This document shows positions 12,903-23,684 of a stretch of DNA of 64,000 nt, piece after piece; the first letter of the stretch is position 1; every line of letters begins with the position of its first letter. The position numbers and the translations under genes were made by a program. Source of the DNA: Gigaspora rosea (Eukaryota; Glomeromycota; Glomeromycetes; Diversisporales; Gigasporaceae); the NCBI GenBank assembly GCA_003550325.1, contig QKWP01000100.1, positions 93,227 to 157,226 on the forward strand, read 5' to 3'. Below the pieces are notes generated by a model. That model saw only the letters and a list, made by a program, of their open reading frames with translations, searched no databases and was not told where the DNA came from.

Positions 12903-14481
12903 TTACATCAACTTTCTCCCATAAACCCTAGTACTAATCCAATGTGTTTGAAATACATCAACCTCTTCAACAAATTCATTAACCATCTTTTTATATTCAT
13001 TATCACTAACGCATAAAAAGGGAATTATATAATTTTTCATTTGTCTTAATAATAATGTCCAATTTATTAGAGCGATTTCACCTATGTTACCATACCAGTT
13101 ACCGACTGGACAGTATTCATCCTCTGATACTATTGAAGTTAGGCGAGAATTGGAATTGAATAATGATTTCATTTTTGATATCATTGAAGGATTTTTTTCT
13201 GTTGCTTTATAGTATAGTTTAACTAAATTGATTAAATAAAAAAAAGGTATTGTTAAAATTTAAATTAAATAGAAATTAGCGGGGAAATGGATTTTTTTTT
13301 TAAATATTATAATATTACCTGAAGATACTAAATCATGCGTTATTGGGCCTTCATTTCTACCTTCAGTATCAATATCCATAATTTCCAAATAACCACCAAC
13401 TTTCAAAACTCTTAAAAATTCATTTATTATCCTTTCAGTTTGTTTTTCAGGTATTTCACCAGTCATAAATCGCATATATACAAAATCAAAAGTTTCATCT
13501 TCAAAAGGTAAACCGGATGATAAAATATCATAATATTGAACGGTAACATTTGACGGTATAGTTGGAGTGCTAACACGAAGTAAATAAGGTTGATCGACAC
13601 CGAAAAATTTTGAATTTGGATACTGTGATGATAAATCTATGAGCCAAGTGACAGTTCCACATCTTATTAAAAATTAAAAAAAAAAAAAAAATTGGAATAA
13701 GAATTATATGCTAATAAAAAATACAATAATATGTAACTCATAATATAAAGTTTTGTAAATAGAGATTGGGATCGAAAAAAAAAGTTCGAATTTGTAATCG
13801 AAATTTAATATTAAAATACGAGTTTAAATTTGAACTCTAGAATATAAACTAAGAGTTTGATTAAATTTGAGACTAGAAATTAAAAATTCGAATTTTAATA
13901 ATTATTAAATTTTTAAAATTCGAATTTTAATAATTATTAAATTTTTAAAATTCGAATTTTAATTATTATTAAATTTTTAAAATTCGAACCCGAACCTGAA
14001 CCCATTCTCTTTATATAAAGTCAAAAAAAAAAAAAAAGAAAGAAAAATACCCAAAATCCAAGACCGTTGCGCCGGTTTTCAATTTTTCTTCGACGGGTGC
14101 AGAAAAGTTGCTTTGCCATAAATATTTAAATAAATGGTGTTGTAAAGCTAATCTGTCGCCACCATAATCTTTTTTAGGAATCGGAACCAAATCTTCATCG
14201 TTACGTATTGCAGTAGTTGATGATTCTTTAGTTAGTTTACTAACATCCTCCAAATATCTTAAAGTCGGTTCACCGCTTAATTTACCAACTTCCTCCATTT
14301 TAGCGTTATCTTTTTTAATATCACTCTTCTCAAATATTGAGTCAGCAAAGTTATCGTGTGTAACGAACATTTTTTCAGTATATGTTTTATATGTTTTTGA
14401 ATTTCCGAAAATTTTTTTAGCAAATTTTTTTGTTTTAAAAGTCTTGGCTTTTGAACTGCCTTTTGAAATATGGCATCCCAT
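12903..14481 (-). CDS. SAM-dependent methyltransferase with N-terminal acylation motif, 3 exons
   Basis: Model on the minus strand: exons 14051-14481, 13319-13662 and 12903-13198, giving 356 residues plus stop. Each intron starts GT and ends AG and the reading phase closes across both. The protein begins MGCHISKGSS, a classic N-myristoylation site with an adjacent cysteine for palmitoylation, so a membrane-anchored pool is likely. A basic, low-complexity N-terminal 100 residues precede the class I methyltransferase fold. Motif I is ATVLDFGCGTVTW (about residues 138-150), formed exactly across the first splice junction. The acidic residue after strand 2 is in FFGVDQP. LPFEDETFDFVYMRF and FLRVLKVGGYLEIMDID are the usual later motifs. 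The substrate is unknown; the nearest known type is the fungal UMTA/LaeA-like group (established family, my assignment). Intron 1 is long (388 bp) because of a 32-bp repeat. Confidence 0.88.
13886..13985. repeat. 32-bp tandem repeat, three units, inside intron 1 of the methyltransferase
   Basis: ATTCG recurs at 13886, 13918, 13950 and 13982, a strict 32-bp spacing. Each unit carries two small palindromes, AATTCGAATT and TTAATAATTATTAA. It accounts for much of the unusual length of this intron. Confidence 0.8.
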
Positions 14482-15579
14482 ATTTTTTTTATTTTTATTT
14501 TTTTTTTATTTTTTTTGTTTTTTATTTTTTTTTTTTTTTAAATCAAAAGGCTTATGTTTTTTTTTAATGTGTAAACAAACGATAAATATAGACTAATATT
14601 GTCCAAAAAAAAAACAATGATATAAGGTGTAAGACTTTAAAGATGATAAACGTTCAAAATTTACTTGGCATTAGTCGCCGTGCACAGTATTTAACTGTTT
14701 TAGTCGCACAGTTTTTTAATTTGAAATGAATTATAGAGTACATAATATTTAATTAAAACGTAAAAGGATTCTTTCCGCCCTGCATTTGGATGTTCATTCA
14801 ATCTTAAATACAAATTTTTAACTGGTTTTGTGAAAACTGACGAAATATTATAGGTGCACAACATTTATATTTTGTTAATCTTTTCCTTTCTTTTTTTTAC
14901 CTTCATTGTGGCGTATAAATACATGGAAAATTCCTTTCGTCTCACGACAACGTGAAGGGTATAATATGTTATAGGATATATTCAAGTATTCTGCCAACAA
15001 TTAAAATTTGATTTACTTGAAAGGGAATCCAAAAATATCAATTATTGAAATGAAATATATACTAGTGCGAACGCACGTACGTACTTGAGATCTTAATAAA
15101 AAGATATATATATATATATTTGTACTCGTACAGTACGTAACGTAACGTACGTACGTAATACGGGTAAACTCAAACTTGAAACAATCTTGTCTTGTAAAAA
15201 CGTATACGGATAAATTAAACTTTTTGAAACACACGTGATGATATATAATAAAAAAAATATATATATATTTAGTATAATGGTAATTATGTAAACTTTTGTC
15301 CTTTTTAAATAATATAGTACAATTATGTATTGTTATACTACGTAATCATCTATAAAAATTCCTTATTAAAGTTTTTAAAGTGTATCACTTAACGTTAATC
15401 GAAATTTTGAATGAAAATCAACTTTATTTAATCCTGACCAAGCATAACCAAGCATAACCAAGCATAAACCAAGCATAATTAATCTTATTGTCTATTGGGA
15501 GATATAAAAACTATTCTTAATTCGATCAAAAAATAAATAAAAATTATTTATTATTGTTTTTCTAGAAAGAAAACCTAAA
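14482..15579. other. Divergent intergenic region between the two host genes
   Basis: The methyltransferase (minus) and Mpv17-family gene (plus) are transcribed away from each other, so this 1.1 kb holds both promoters. Next to the methyltransferase start is a long pyrimidine run (14484-14540). The middle has several ACGTACGTAC words (15070-15155). A tandem repeat lies 100 bp upstream of the Mpv17 start. No gene is seen in it; the 73-codon minus frame at 15013-15234 has no support. Confidence 0.5.
15437..15479. repeat. Four tandem CCAAGCATAA units upstream of the Mpv17-family gene
   Basis: The 10-11 bp word CCAAGCATAA is repeated four times, ending about 100 bp before the start codon at 15580. 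Its position suggests a regulatory role, but a neutral microsatellite is equally possible. Confidence 0.7.
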
Positions 15580-16904
15580 ATGTCAGTTTTTATTTCTTGG
15601 TATAAATATCATTTGTTACTTAGACCAATTCTTACTCAATCTATTGCTACTGGTAAACTTTTAATTAAAACACTAACCATATTATTTTCTTAATCATTTT
15701 TTTTTTTTTTGTAACTGATTTTTTTTTTAAATTTTTATACGTGACGTATAACAAACTTATTTTCCAAATAGGAATAATATTTACTTCCGGAGACATCATT
15801 GCACAAGGATTTATTGAACAAAGAGGTCACAAAAAATACGATTTTTCAAGGACCCTGAGGCTTGGTGGTTTTGGCGCATTGATTGCCGTTAGTGGTTTTT
15901 TTTTTTTTTATAAATTTTTATATATCTTATATACTGTATCTGGTATATGAAAAAAGAACTATGGCGTACGTACGACGTACTGTACGCACGTACTTACATA
16001 TTTAAATATTGCATATTTTTATTGCATATTTTTATTGCATAATTTTATTGCATATTTTATTGCATATATTTTATTGCATATTTTATTGTAGGGACCATCA
16101 GGAGCAACTTGGTATAGAATTCTTGATAAATATATTGATATTAAAAAACCGTTCCTTGGTCCGTTATATATATATTTTATTATCATTATTGGATTTTTTA
16201 AATTTTTGATTTCATAAAATTAATAAAATTAATCCTGATTTATTATTATAATATATGATTAGCACTATTAACTAGGGTTACTTTAGATCAAACGATCTAC
16301 GCACCAAGCTTCATTGCAACATTTTTAAGTGTTCAAAGTATATTAGAAAGGCAGAGTAAAGAACAAATTATCAAAAAATTTAAAAATGTAGGTAACTTTT
16401 TTTAGAAAATTTTTTTAATAATATTATTTTTTTTTTAAAAAAAAAACGATATTTTTGTTGTACAATATTGTTTTTTTTTTAAAAAGATTTATTATTTCCC
16501 GTGTATGTATATATTGCAAACAAAACATATCGGTGGCAAAAAAATAATTATACTGTATTAAACTGTATTAAGCTGTATTAAGTTTAAAATTTTTCAAATT
16601 GGTCTTTATTTAATTATATTATTTATACGATTGGTGAAAAATACAAAAAAAATCAATTGGTTGTTAAACTTAAGTAAGTACATACGTAATAGTAACACTA
16701 ACGCTAATTTTCTTTATTTTTATTTTTAAAAAGGTTTATTTACCAACTCTTATAAACAATTATAAACTATGGCCAACTGTACAATTATTAAATTTTTATT
16801 TTATCCCATTAAATCATAGATTATTGGTCGTTAATACTGTTGCTTTGGGATGGAATACCTATTTGTCAATCGTTAATAAAAGAGGATCTGATATTGTTGG
16901 TTGA
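15580..16904 (+). CDS. Mpv17/PMP22-family membrane protein, 5 exons
   Basis: Model: exons 15580-15652, 15772-15887, 16092-16158, 16263-16387 and 16734-16904, giving 183 residues, the usual family length. All introns are GT-AG; the donor of exon 3 (GTCCGT) is weak and the least certain boundary. Family landmarks are in order: WYKYHLLLRPILTQS near the start, GDIIAQ (31-36), GPSGATWYRILD (64-75), RVTLDQTIYAP (90-100), and the C-terminal signature WPTVQLLNFYFIPLNHR followed by WNTYLS (140-172). Mpv17, PXMP2 and yeast Sym1 are small multi-pass proteins of the mitochondrial inner or peroxisomal membrane that act as channels or in stress tolerance (established). Which organelle applies here cannot be told. 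Paralogy with Sym1 versus PMP22 is also unresolved, so no symbol is given. Confidence 0.9.
16005..16089. repeat. TATTGCATATTTT tandem repeat in intron 2 of the Mpv17-family gene
   Basis: About seven imperfect copies of a 12-15 bp word, TTGCATATTTTTA, run up to the acceptor of exon 3. They provide the pyrimidine-rich tract before the acceptor. Confidence 0.75.
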
Positions 16905-17179
16905 TTTTTATTTTCGATTCACACGTATAGAAAGAAAAAGCATATGCTTATACATATAAATTTTGTAATAAATGCTGCTTAATTTTATTAATTATAGTTT
17001 TAGATCATCAGAATCTTCTTATCTTCTTTATTCGTTTATGGTTAACGCAGGCATTTTTTATAATAAATGATACATGAAACGAATTTGCATTCTATTACGA
17101 CTTACCAGCCAAATAATTCGTTATTCGGTAGATGATTACTATCTATGTCGAATAATATAGGTTATCATAGGCAATCATC

Positions 17180-18350
17180 TTAAGCTATCAAACAAAATCG
17201 TTTGAATTATGCAGATACTTGTGAGATTTATCGGATAACCGTATATGGATAGTCTCAATTTTATTATTTGATATAATAATTAGCTTTTAATAAAATTCGG
17301 ATCATTCGGTGGTCACAAGTGATGATAAACACGTGGAAAGTCATCAATTCAAAAGCATAGTAATAATGCATTATGATAATTGATAATGATTTTGAATTTT
17401 ATTATACTTATAACTTTAATTTTTCGCGAATTTAAAGTTAATTAATTATTGTCTATTTTGTAAATTTTGCCAAGAATTTTTTGATTTACTAATTTTTGCC
17501 AAGAATTTTTGATTTACGAATTTTTTCCAAGAAATTTTAATCTACATTACTAGAATCTTCAGGAAAATAATCGATTTTGATGATTACTGTAACTGGTAAC
17601 TGGTAACTAGATACAGATCGTGCTTGAAGTTGGAAGTTGCCAATTTGGGTGTTCGAAAGCATTTTGACTGAAGTTAGCCCCTGAATCTTGCACGCTTTGG
17701 CGGTAATTTTTAAGTAAGTGTAACTTTTATACCCAAATTAGCAATTTTCATTTTCAAGCCCGACATTACAATCTTAATAAAAAATCGTTTAACAACAACT
17801 ATGATTGTTAACAATGTTATCGTATTTTAGATCTACTGGACGTGCCGCATAAATTCCACTTCACCTTTACAATTTCAATTTATCGAGTAAGTTCTTTTTT
17901 TTTTATAATGCTAATAAGAGAAAACATGTAAGCGAATATTTAAGAATTGCGATGTTATGTATTGAATCACATACAGTATATTCTTCAATATTCGGTGCCA
18001 CTCATTTTCATCGGCAATCATTTAACTAATTGCTAATTTAACTGACATTACATAGCCGATAGAGGTTAGACAAATAAAACCAAGGTCATTTATAAATGTA
18101 TGAGCGAAATGATTGCAAAATATATAGATATATATATTTATTTATCGTGCGTATTATGGTCCTTTTTATTTATTATAAGCCCAGAATACGAAATTTCCGA
18201 AATGTCGGAGTGGAAGATCCCGTGATCAGAGGATCGTGGCTTCATAACGATCAACGTTTTAGAATCTGGCATGTTAATTATAAAGCAATATTATTTATAA
18301 ACATAAACTAACCATATCTGATATTTGTAAACAATAAAATAAAATATGAT
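17180..18350. repeat. Dispersed repeat P, copy 1
   Basis: This non-coding block is found again at 28240-29590 in the same orientation and at 38870-39906 inverted, at high similarity. Shared words include GGTAACTGGTAACTAGATAC, TTGCCAATTTGGGTG and CATTTATAAATGTATGAGCG. A 150-bp internal inverted repeat (17617-17768) pairs CTTGAAGTTGGAAGTTGCCAA with its near-complement. Here it directly abuts repeat Q, and the P-Q order recurs inverted at 37670-39906. Confidence 0.7.
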
Positions 18351-18359
18351 GATATAATA

Positions 18360-18960
18360 GAGAAAAACATTCTCAAAGAAGACTTTCAAACGATTCACCT
18401 CTCTTTGTAGAATTGTCGAAAAATTTCATGAATTATAATTCGAACTTGGTAAAGAATTTGTCACTCAAAATGTTTAAAAAAAGCAAATATGGTAATAATT
18501 AAGCTGCTTTTATTTTTATTTTTTTTTTTTTTAAAAAAAAATAAGAATTGGTACAACAAAAACTAGCACGTAATATGATCGCACACTTCCAGACTCAATT
18601 AAAGATAAATTCCATGAGTACGCATTAGCTTTATTTGAAAAACAATCAGAAGATTCTTGTGTAAAGCTCACATATTATAGAGAATGGAATGAGACAGGTG
18701 AGACCTTATGGGTATTACGGAAAGCCTTCTCAATGTATTGTGAGTAATTTTCAAGACGGTAAATTGTAAAATCCGTAAATATCACCATCTAGAGAAAAAA
18801 CGTATGACGAACAAAATAAAAAGAGGCAGAAGAGAACCAAGAAGGCATCAAGATATATTAATCGTAGAAAAATCGAAGACAAATCATGCCGGTATATATC
18901 TTTGGTCTGTATTTTATCCTATATTATAATAAAGAAAAGTCCACATGATAGAATTTTTGT
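18360..18960 (+). pseudogene. Relic gene of unknown family (repeat Q, copy 1)
   Basis: Frames broken by shifts read in order: KNLSLKMFKKSKY, a plausible GT-AG intron (about 18494-18543), LVQQKLARNMIAHFQ, then FHEYALALFEKQSEDSCVKL and TYYREWNETGETLWVLRKA. A very basic tail follows (NKKRQKRTKKASRYINRRK). The same peptide skeleton, with different breaks, appears at 38240-38800 and 48240-48650 (minus) and 59497-59790 (plus), so the reading is not chance. I do not recognise the family. The basic tail resembles a nuclear localisation signal. The relic sits downstream of the LRR gene copies 1 and 2, in opposite orientation to them. Confidence 0.5.
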
Positions 18961-19866
18961 GCGGTGAATATTTATTTTATGCAATCAGATTTAAATAGAT
19001 CTATATTTTATATAAATTACAATACATGAATTCTGTGATTGATTAATTGAGACAAGGTGTTGGCTCAATTGCGGCCAATATCGTTGATTGGATGTGAGTT
19101 AAAATATTTATTTTATAAAAAATAGTTGCAGGAATGGCAACAGATAAGCAAGTAAAAAAATACTTTTATTTATATTAAAATAAAAAAACCACATATTATA
19201 CGTATATAAACAAAAAATTATATTCATTGTTGTTATTAATATTTAGAGGTTTAATTCAGGTAGGGTTATATTACAAAAATTACAAACTTACAATACCCGA
19301 TACCTGTAATTTTACGTACGTAAGTTCCAGTAAATCAAATTTCATGTCATTTCAAATCACGTTATAAAGTGCCAGGTTTATAAAAGCTCGACAAGCATTA
19401 TTGCATAATTCGATTTGTATCTCCTCAATTATCGAAAATTTGATCACTGAAATTACAAATCATAAAAAATTACACAAGAAAACTAGTTTATTGGAGTTTC
19501 TCGCAAAATTACGGTAATTTACAGCATTCATCAAATGTTTATTTATGAACTAATAGCAGATTTACGTGTACAGTAAGTCGAATATTAATCGTTTTATCTA
19601 AAATATACCCAAAACTACAATATCGAGTGTAATGATGTGAATGGTGGCTACCAATAGGTGTCGGTTGTTATCTACTTCAAGATACGATAACATACAAAGG
19701 TAGTTACTAAAAAGTTAGCTTTTAACTAAACTTTATGATGTATTATTAACCATTAAACATATGTCTAGTACCTACCGGTAGCTAACAAAGTCAGAAAATA
19801 GCTCTCAAGGTAGATAACAACACAAACTAAACACTACATAGAACAACATTTTCAGTTACATATGTA
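18961..19866. repeat. 3' flank block shared with copy 2 of the LRR gene
   Basis: No gene is visible. Most of the block matches the complement of about 47280-48180 (shared ACTTACGTACGTAAAATTAC-type sequence, GAACTAATAGCAGATTTACG). It shows that the duplication that produced LRR copies 1 and 2 included several kb of 3' flank. Confidence 0.7.
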
Positions 19867-20275
19867 CAGTGCAGGACACTTAAAGACTACATTTTCGTGA
19901 TTTGTCCCATTTTCAAAAATTTCATATTGAAATTTGATATTTTTTTGATTTCTTGTATTCTGATTGGTCAAAAATTAATTAATAAAAAATATTTTAAAAA
20001 TATTTTTAAAAATAATTTTAAAATTAGCCAATAATGAGAAGCCAAAACATGTGACTTGTCCCATTTTTGGTTAAATTTTTACGTATCATATAAAAATACT
20101 ATGTTTTTAAAGCTATATATTTTGAAAAGTTATTATAACTTTTTAAAAAATAAGGCCGTTAAGTTGTAATAAATTGATTTAGCTATAAAATAGTGGCTTC
20201 CTTTTTAAAATATCTTTTTTAGATCATAAGTTATTAGCTTTTAAAGTTTGTGTAGTCTTTAAGTGTCGCGCACTG
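19867..20275. mobile_element. TA-inserting MITE, copy 1
   Basis: The terminal inverted repeats are CAGTGCAGGACACTTAAAGA and its near-complement, flanked by TA on both sides (19865-19866 and 20276-20277). The inverted duplicate of this flank near 47335 reads ACATATGTAGCATCAG without the element: an empty site with a single TA. A TA target duplication and a CAGTGC start are typical of Tc1/mariner-type non-autonomous elements. A sibling lies at 31065-31472 inside the DIRS element. Confidence 0.88.
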
Positions 20276-20668
20276 TAGCATCAGTATAATTTAGCTTATG
20301 TCTTTTACAATTCTTAAATTACATTGCCAAAGTTATAATAAATCGAATTTAGAGACTTGGTTTGCGGCTTATAGTTTTAAGTTCTTCACGTATCCAAAAG
20401 TTTACACGAATCTTTTTTTTCTTTTTTTTTTTTTTTTTTTACAATATTAAGGAAAAATCTAAAGCAGATAGTAGAAACAAGGATTTGTCTAAAACTGTTG
20501 TTTTACTAGCATTATAACTACTAAGATACAAATTTTTTTTTGAATTTTGTTTTTGTGTAGTGCATTTGCCAATGCTTTGTCTTCTAATCCCAATTAATTT
20601 TCAAGGAAATCAGAGTGGTGTTCTTGTAAAGTGCATCTGATAATGCTTTTCCTTCTTCTAATCCAAGA

Positions 20669-23176
20669 TTAATATCTCATAAGTCCAGAGAAATAATCAA
20701 AATAATCAATCTTCAATCTAGTGTTCTTGCAAACTACATCTGCTAATGCTTTTCCTCCTTCTGATCCAAGATAATTATTCCGAAGATCCAGATAAGTCAA
20801 TGTAGTGTTCTTGCAAAGTGCATCTGTTAATGCTTTTCCTCCTTCTGATCCAAGATTATTATAAAAAAGATTCAAAAAAGTCAGAGTGGCGTTCTTGCAA
20901 AGTGCATCTGCTAATGATTTTCCTCCTTCTGATCCAAGATCATTATTACCAAGATCCAAAGAAGTCAGAGTGGCGTTCTTGCAAAGTGCATTTGCTAATA
21001 CTTTTCCTCCTTCTGATCCAAGGTTATTATGTTTAAGATCCAAAGAAGTCAATGTAGCGTTCTTGCAAAGTGCATCTGCTAATGCTTTTCCTCCTTCCGA
21101 TCCAAGATTATTAAAACCAAGATACAAAGAAGTCAGAGTGGTGTTCTTGCAAAGTGCATCTGCTAATGTTTTTCCTCCTTCTGATCCAAGTTTATTAAAA
21201 CCAAGATTCAAAGAAGTCAGAGTGGTGTTCTTGCAAAGTGCATTTGCTAATGCTTTTCCTCCTTCTGATCCAAGATTATTAGCACTAAGATTCAAAGAAG
21301 TCAGAGTGGTGTTCTTGCAAAGTGCATCTGCTAATGCTTTTCCTCCTTCTGATCCAAGATTATTATTCCCAAGTTCCAAATAAGTCAGCGTGGAGTTCTT
21401 GCAAAGTGCATCTGCCAATGCTTTTCCTCCTTCGGATCCGAGATTATTCAGATAAAGATTCAGAGAAGTAAGCGTAGTGTTCTTGCAAAGTGCCTTTATT
21501 AACTCGTTTAATTTTTCTAATCCACATCGATTCCAAGAAAGATCCCAGGTTGAAGCACTTTTTTGATCTTTAGCACTGTGCTGACTGTTTTTGATAATTT
21601 CCTCATAAAGTTCTAATGCTTTGAGAAATTTTCCTTGATTAAAACATTCACGTACCTCCTTTCTCATATTCTCAAGATTGTTATAGGTTTGCGATGAAAT
21701 GGTTGAATTTATTGTATGGGGTAAATAAATTGGATATAAAGTTGTAATTTCAAATGGATTTACATGTGTGTTTGTATTATCTTGATAACTTGAGAAAGTT
21801 TCTCTGTTTTGAGCTGATGTCTCAATGGAATAATGTCGGTCAAAAACTATTCCACGGTTATCTAAAATATCTGCATTATGTGTCTCGATTTCTAATAAAT
21901 TATTTAACTCCGTAGATGATTCTAATGTGTGATTTGGTTCTATGTTGGATGTGTTATCTATGTGCATAGGCGATTTTTGTAATGGTATGGAATTATACAC
22001 CATTGAATCTTGTATTATAAAGGGATTCTGTGGATGAGTAATTACTAAATCATTACCGTTTATATTTTGATTACAATTAACAATCAACGATTTTAAATTA
22101 GAAACAATGAATTGAATTTCTGGGCGACTGTTAGGCCCATTACACAGACAATCTATCATTGATAAATACAGAACCTGTTATCAAACGTCATAAAAAATCA
22201 TCCAAATGAAATCGTAAAAAAATTTATACCTTTATAGATTTTAATATATTTATCTATTGGACCGACAACATTTTCGGCAAATGGAATATTATTGTACATT
22301 TCTTGCATAAGGTTACCAACAGTATATACATCAGATTTTTTATAAAATCCGAGATATTGATATTTAACAGCTTGTCCATTTAATCTGTTTGAAAGCCCAT
22401 AATCTGCAAGTTTTATATTGTTATTATGCATAAATATATTTTCCAAATGCTATTGGAAATAGTATTTTAAATTAATAACAAATTAAAAAAAAAAGAATTT
22501 AAAATTACAGTACTGATATTCTAAACATTACCAATCCAAGATTAACTATCCCTTTAGCATGCAAGTATCTAACAGCATTTGCAATTTGCAATGAGAATTT
22601 AATCATATCATTCCATGAGAGGTGTTGTGAATTTTCATGTAAATATGATCTCAAAGTTCCACCGTTGACGTCCTCATAAACCAGCATGTAAGGTATAATA
22701 CTTGGGTCTCCTTTATATACATCAATATATATATATATAATGGTTAACGTAACATTCACATTTTAAGTAAAGAAGCAAATTCACATTATAAGTAAAGAAG
22801 AAAGATATGTATTATCCTACCTTCTTGTCTAGTAACACCATTAAAACGTATAATATTAGGGTGTATATCCACTCCATGACATAACTTAAGCTATACATAC
22901 GTACATAATTTAATGATATTTTCAATATAATAACATATTATTTGATGTGACGTAAAAAATTACCTCGTTAATGACTTCATTAATAGTTAGATCATTATTT
23001 TCGAATGATTTTAATATAACGGTAATTTTATTTTTAAAAACAGCACGATACACTCTTGTAAATTCCTCGTTTTTAATTAATTCAACGATCCTAAAACGAG
23101 TAAAATCATAACAATTAATGTTTTTTCCAATAATATATTTTTGAAGTTGTTGAAATTTGTTGCTTGTTGCACTCAT
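20669..23176 (-). CDS. Pseudokinase-TPR-LRR protein, copy 1 (most intact)
   Basis: Minus-strand exons: 22964-23176, 22821-22890, 22532-22710, 22230-22449, 20669-22174. Exons 1-4 join in frame and give a 227-residue kinase-like domain starting MSATSNKFQQLQKYI. VAIK-type lysine is present (ITVILKSF), the alphaC/beta4 region reads HGVDIHPNIIRFNGVTRQE, and the DFG motif is DYG (KLADYGLSNRL). The glycine loop is gone (IKNEEFTRVY) and the HRD loop reads GIVNLGLHLENIF, so catalysis is unlikely. Exon 5 continues the C-lobe (MIDCLCNGPNSRPEI), then a linker, a TPR-like pair (FNQGKFLKALELYEEIIKN), nine 28-residue LRRs of ribonuclease-inhibitor type (LxLxxNNLGSEGGKALADAL) and a short tail. The exon 4/5 junction does not close in frame with the visible GT-AG pair (phase 1 into phase 0), so exon 5 may be translated separately from its own Met (22159). 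Degenerate LRR units continue past the stop (20560-20668). The role is unknown; protein-protein recognition is inferred from the LRRs. Confidence 0.75.
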
Positions 23177-23289
23177 TTTTTACGGAAGGCCTAGTAGGAA
23201 TGAAATTATTGATAAAATTAAATTGTCCAGAATGGCATTTTATTTTTAGCATCCTTTCACGGCAGTTCAGCCACATTACAATATTCAAA

Positions 23290-23565
23290 TCTAGGAATGG
23301 ATAAGTCCGGTCCGGTCCGTCTGGTCCGAATAAGACCGGTCCATAACAGCTTTCTGGTCCAGAAATTAAATGATATCGGTAATTGAAATGAGTGATTATC
23401 AAAATCTTTTTTTAATAATTTTAATTGGCCGTTTATGAAGACCGGCTCAAACTGGTCTCAGGACTGAGGATCGATTAACTATAGACTGGTTAAAAAGACC
23501 GGTTCTTATTAGTCCTTTTAGGACCGATCCAAGCCGCACCGGTACGGGTACGGGTATTACAGAAC
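23290..23565. repeat. GGTCCG-rich inverted-repeat element upstream of LRR copy 1
   Basis: Left-end words GGTCCGTCTGGTCCGAATAA recur as a diverged complement at the right end (TTATTAGTCCTTTTAGGACC). The related upstream region of copy 4 (about 57000-57040) runs from GTATTCAA to GTATTACAGAACCCC without this block, so it is an insertion in copy 1. GC content is well above the surroundings. Confidence 0.55.
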
Positions 23566-23627
23566 CCCCTAAAAAGGTTACGTAATTGAACTTTAAAATA
23601 AGCAAATTAACGCCGTTGTTGATCTTT

Positions 23628-23684
23628 TTCTTATTTAATAGTCGGGTATTCTAATAGAATTTTCGACTATTAAATAAGAAAATT
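23628..23684. repeat. Hairpin with 20-bp arms
   Basis: TTCTTATTTAATAGTCG and its complement CGACTATTAAATAAGAA are separated by about 18 bases. No terminator context is evident. Confidence 0.6.

Noticed and set aside
15888-15950. Continuation of Mpv17 exon 2 through the poly-T run (open to 15950)
   Set aside because: It would remove the GPSGATWY motif from frame; the GTTAGT donor at 15888 joins exon 3 in phase and restores the family signature.
20886-21383. Long open frame of 165 codons on the plus strand, opposite the LRR array (likewise 46092-46754 minus, 50849-51400 and 54300-54851 plus)
   Set aside because: The 84-bp LRR unit is a multiple of three, so any frame without a stop in one unit stays open along the whole array. 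The peptides (VVFLQSASANAFPPSDPRLL) are shadows of the LRR coding strand.
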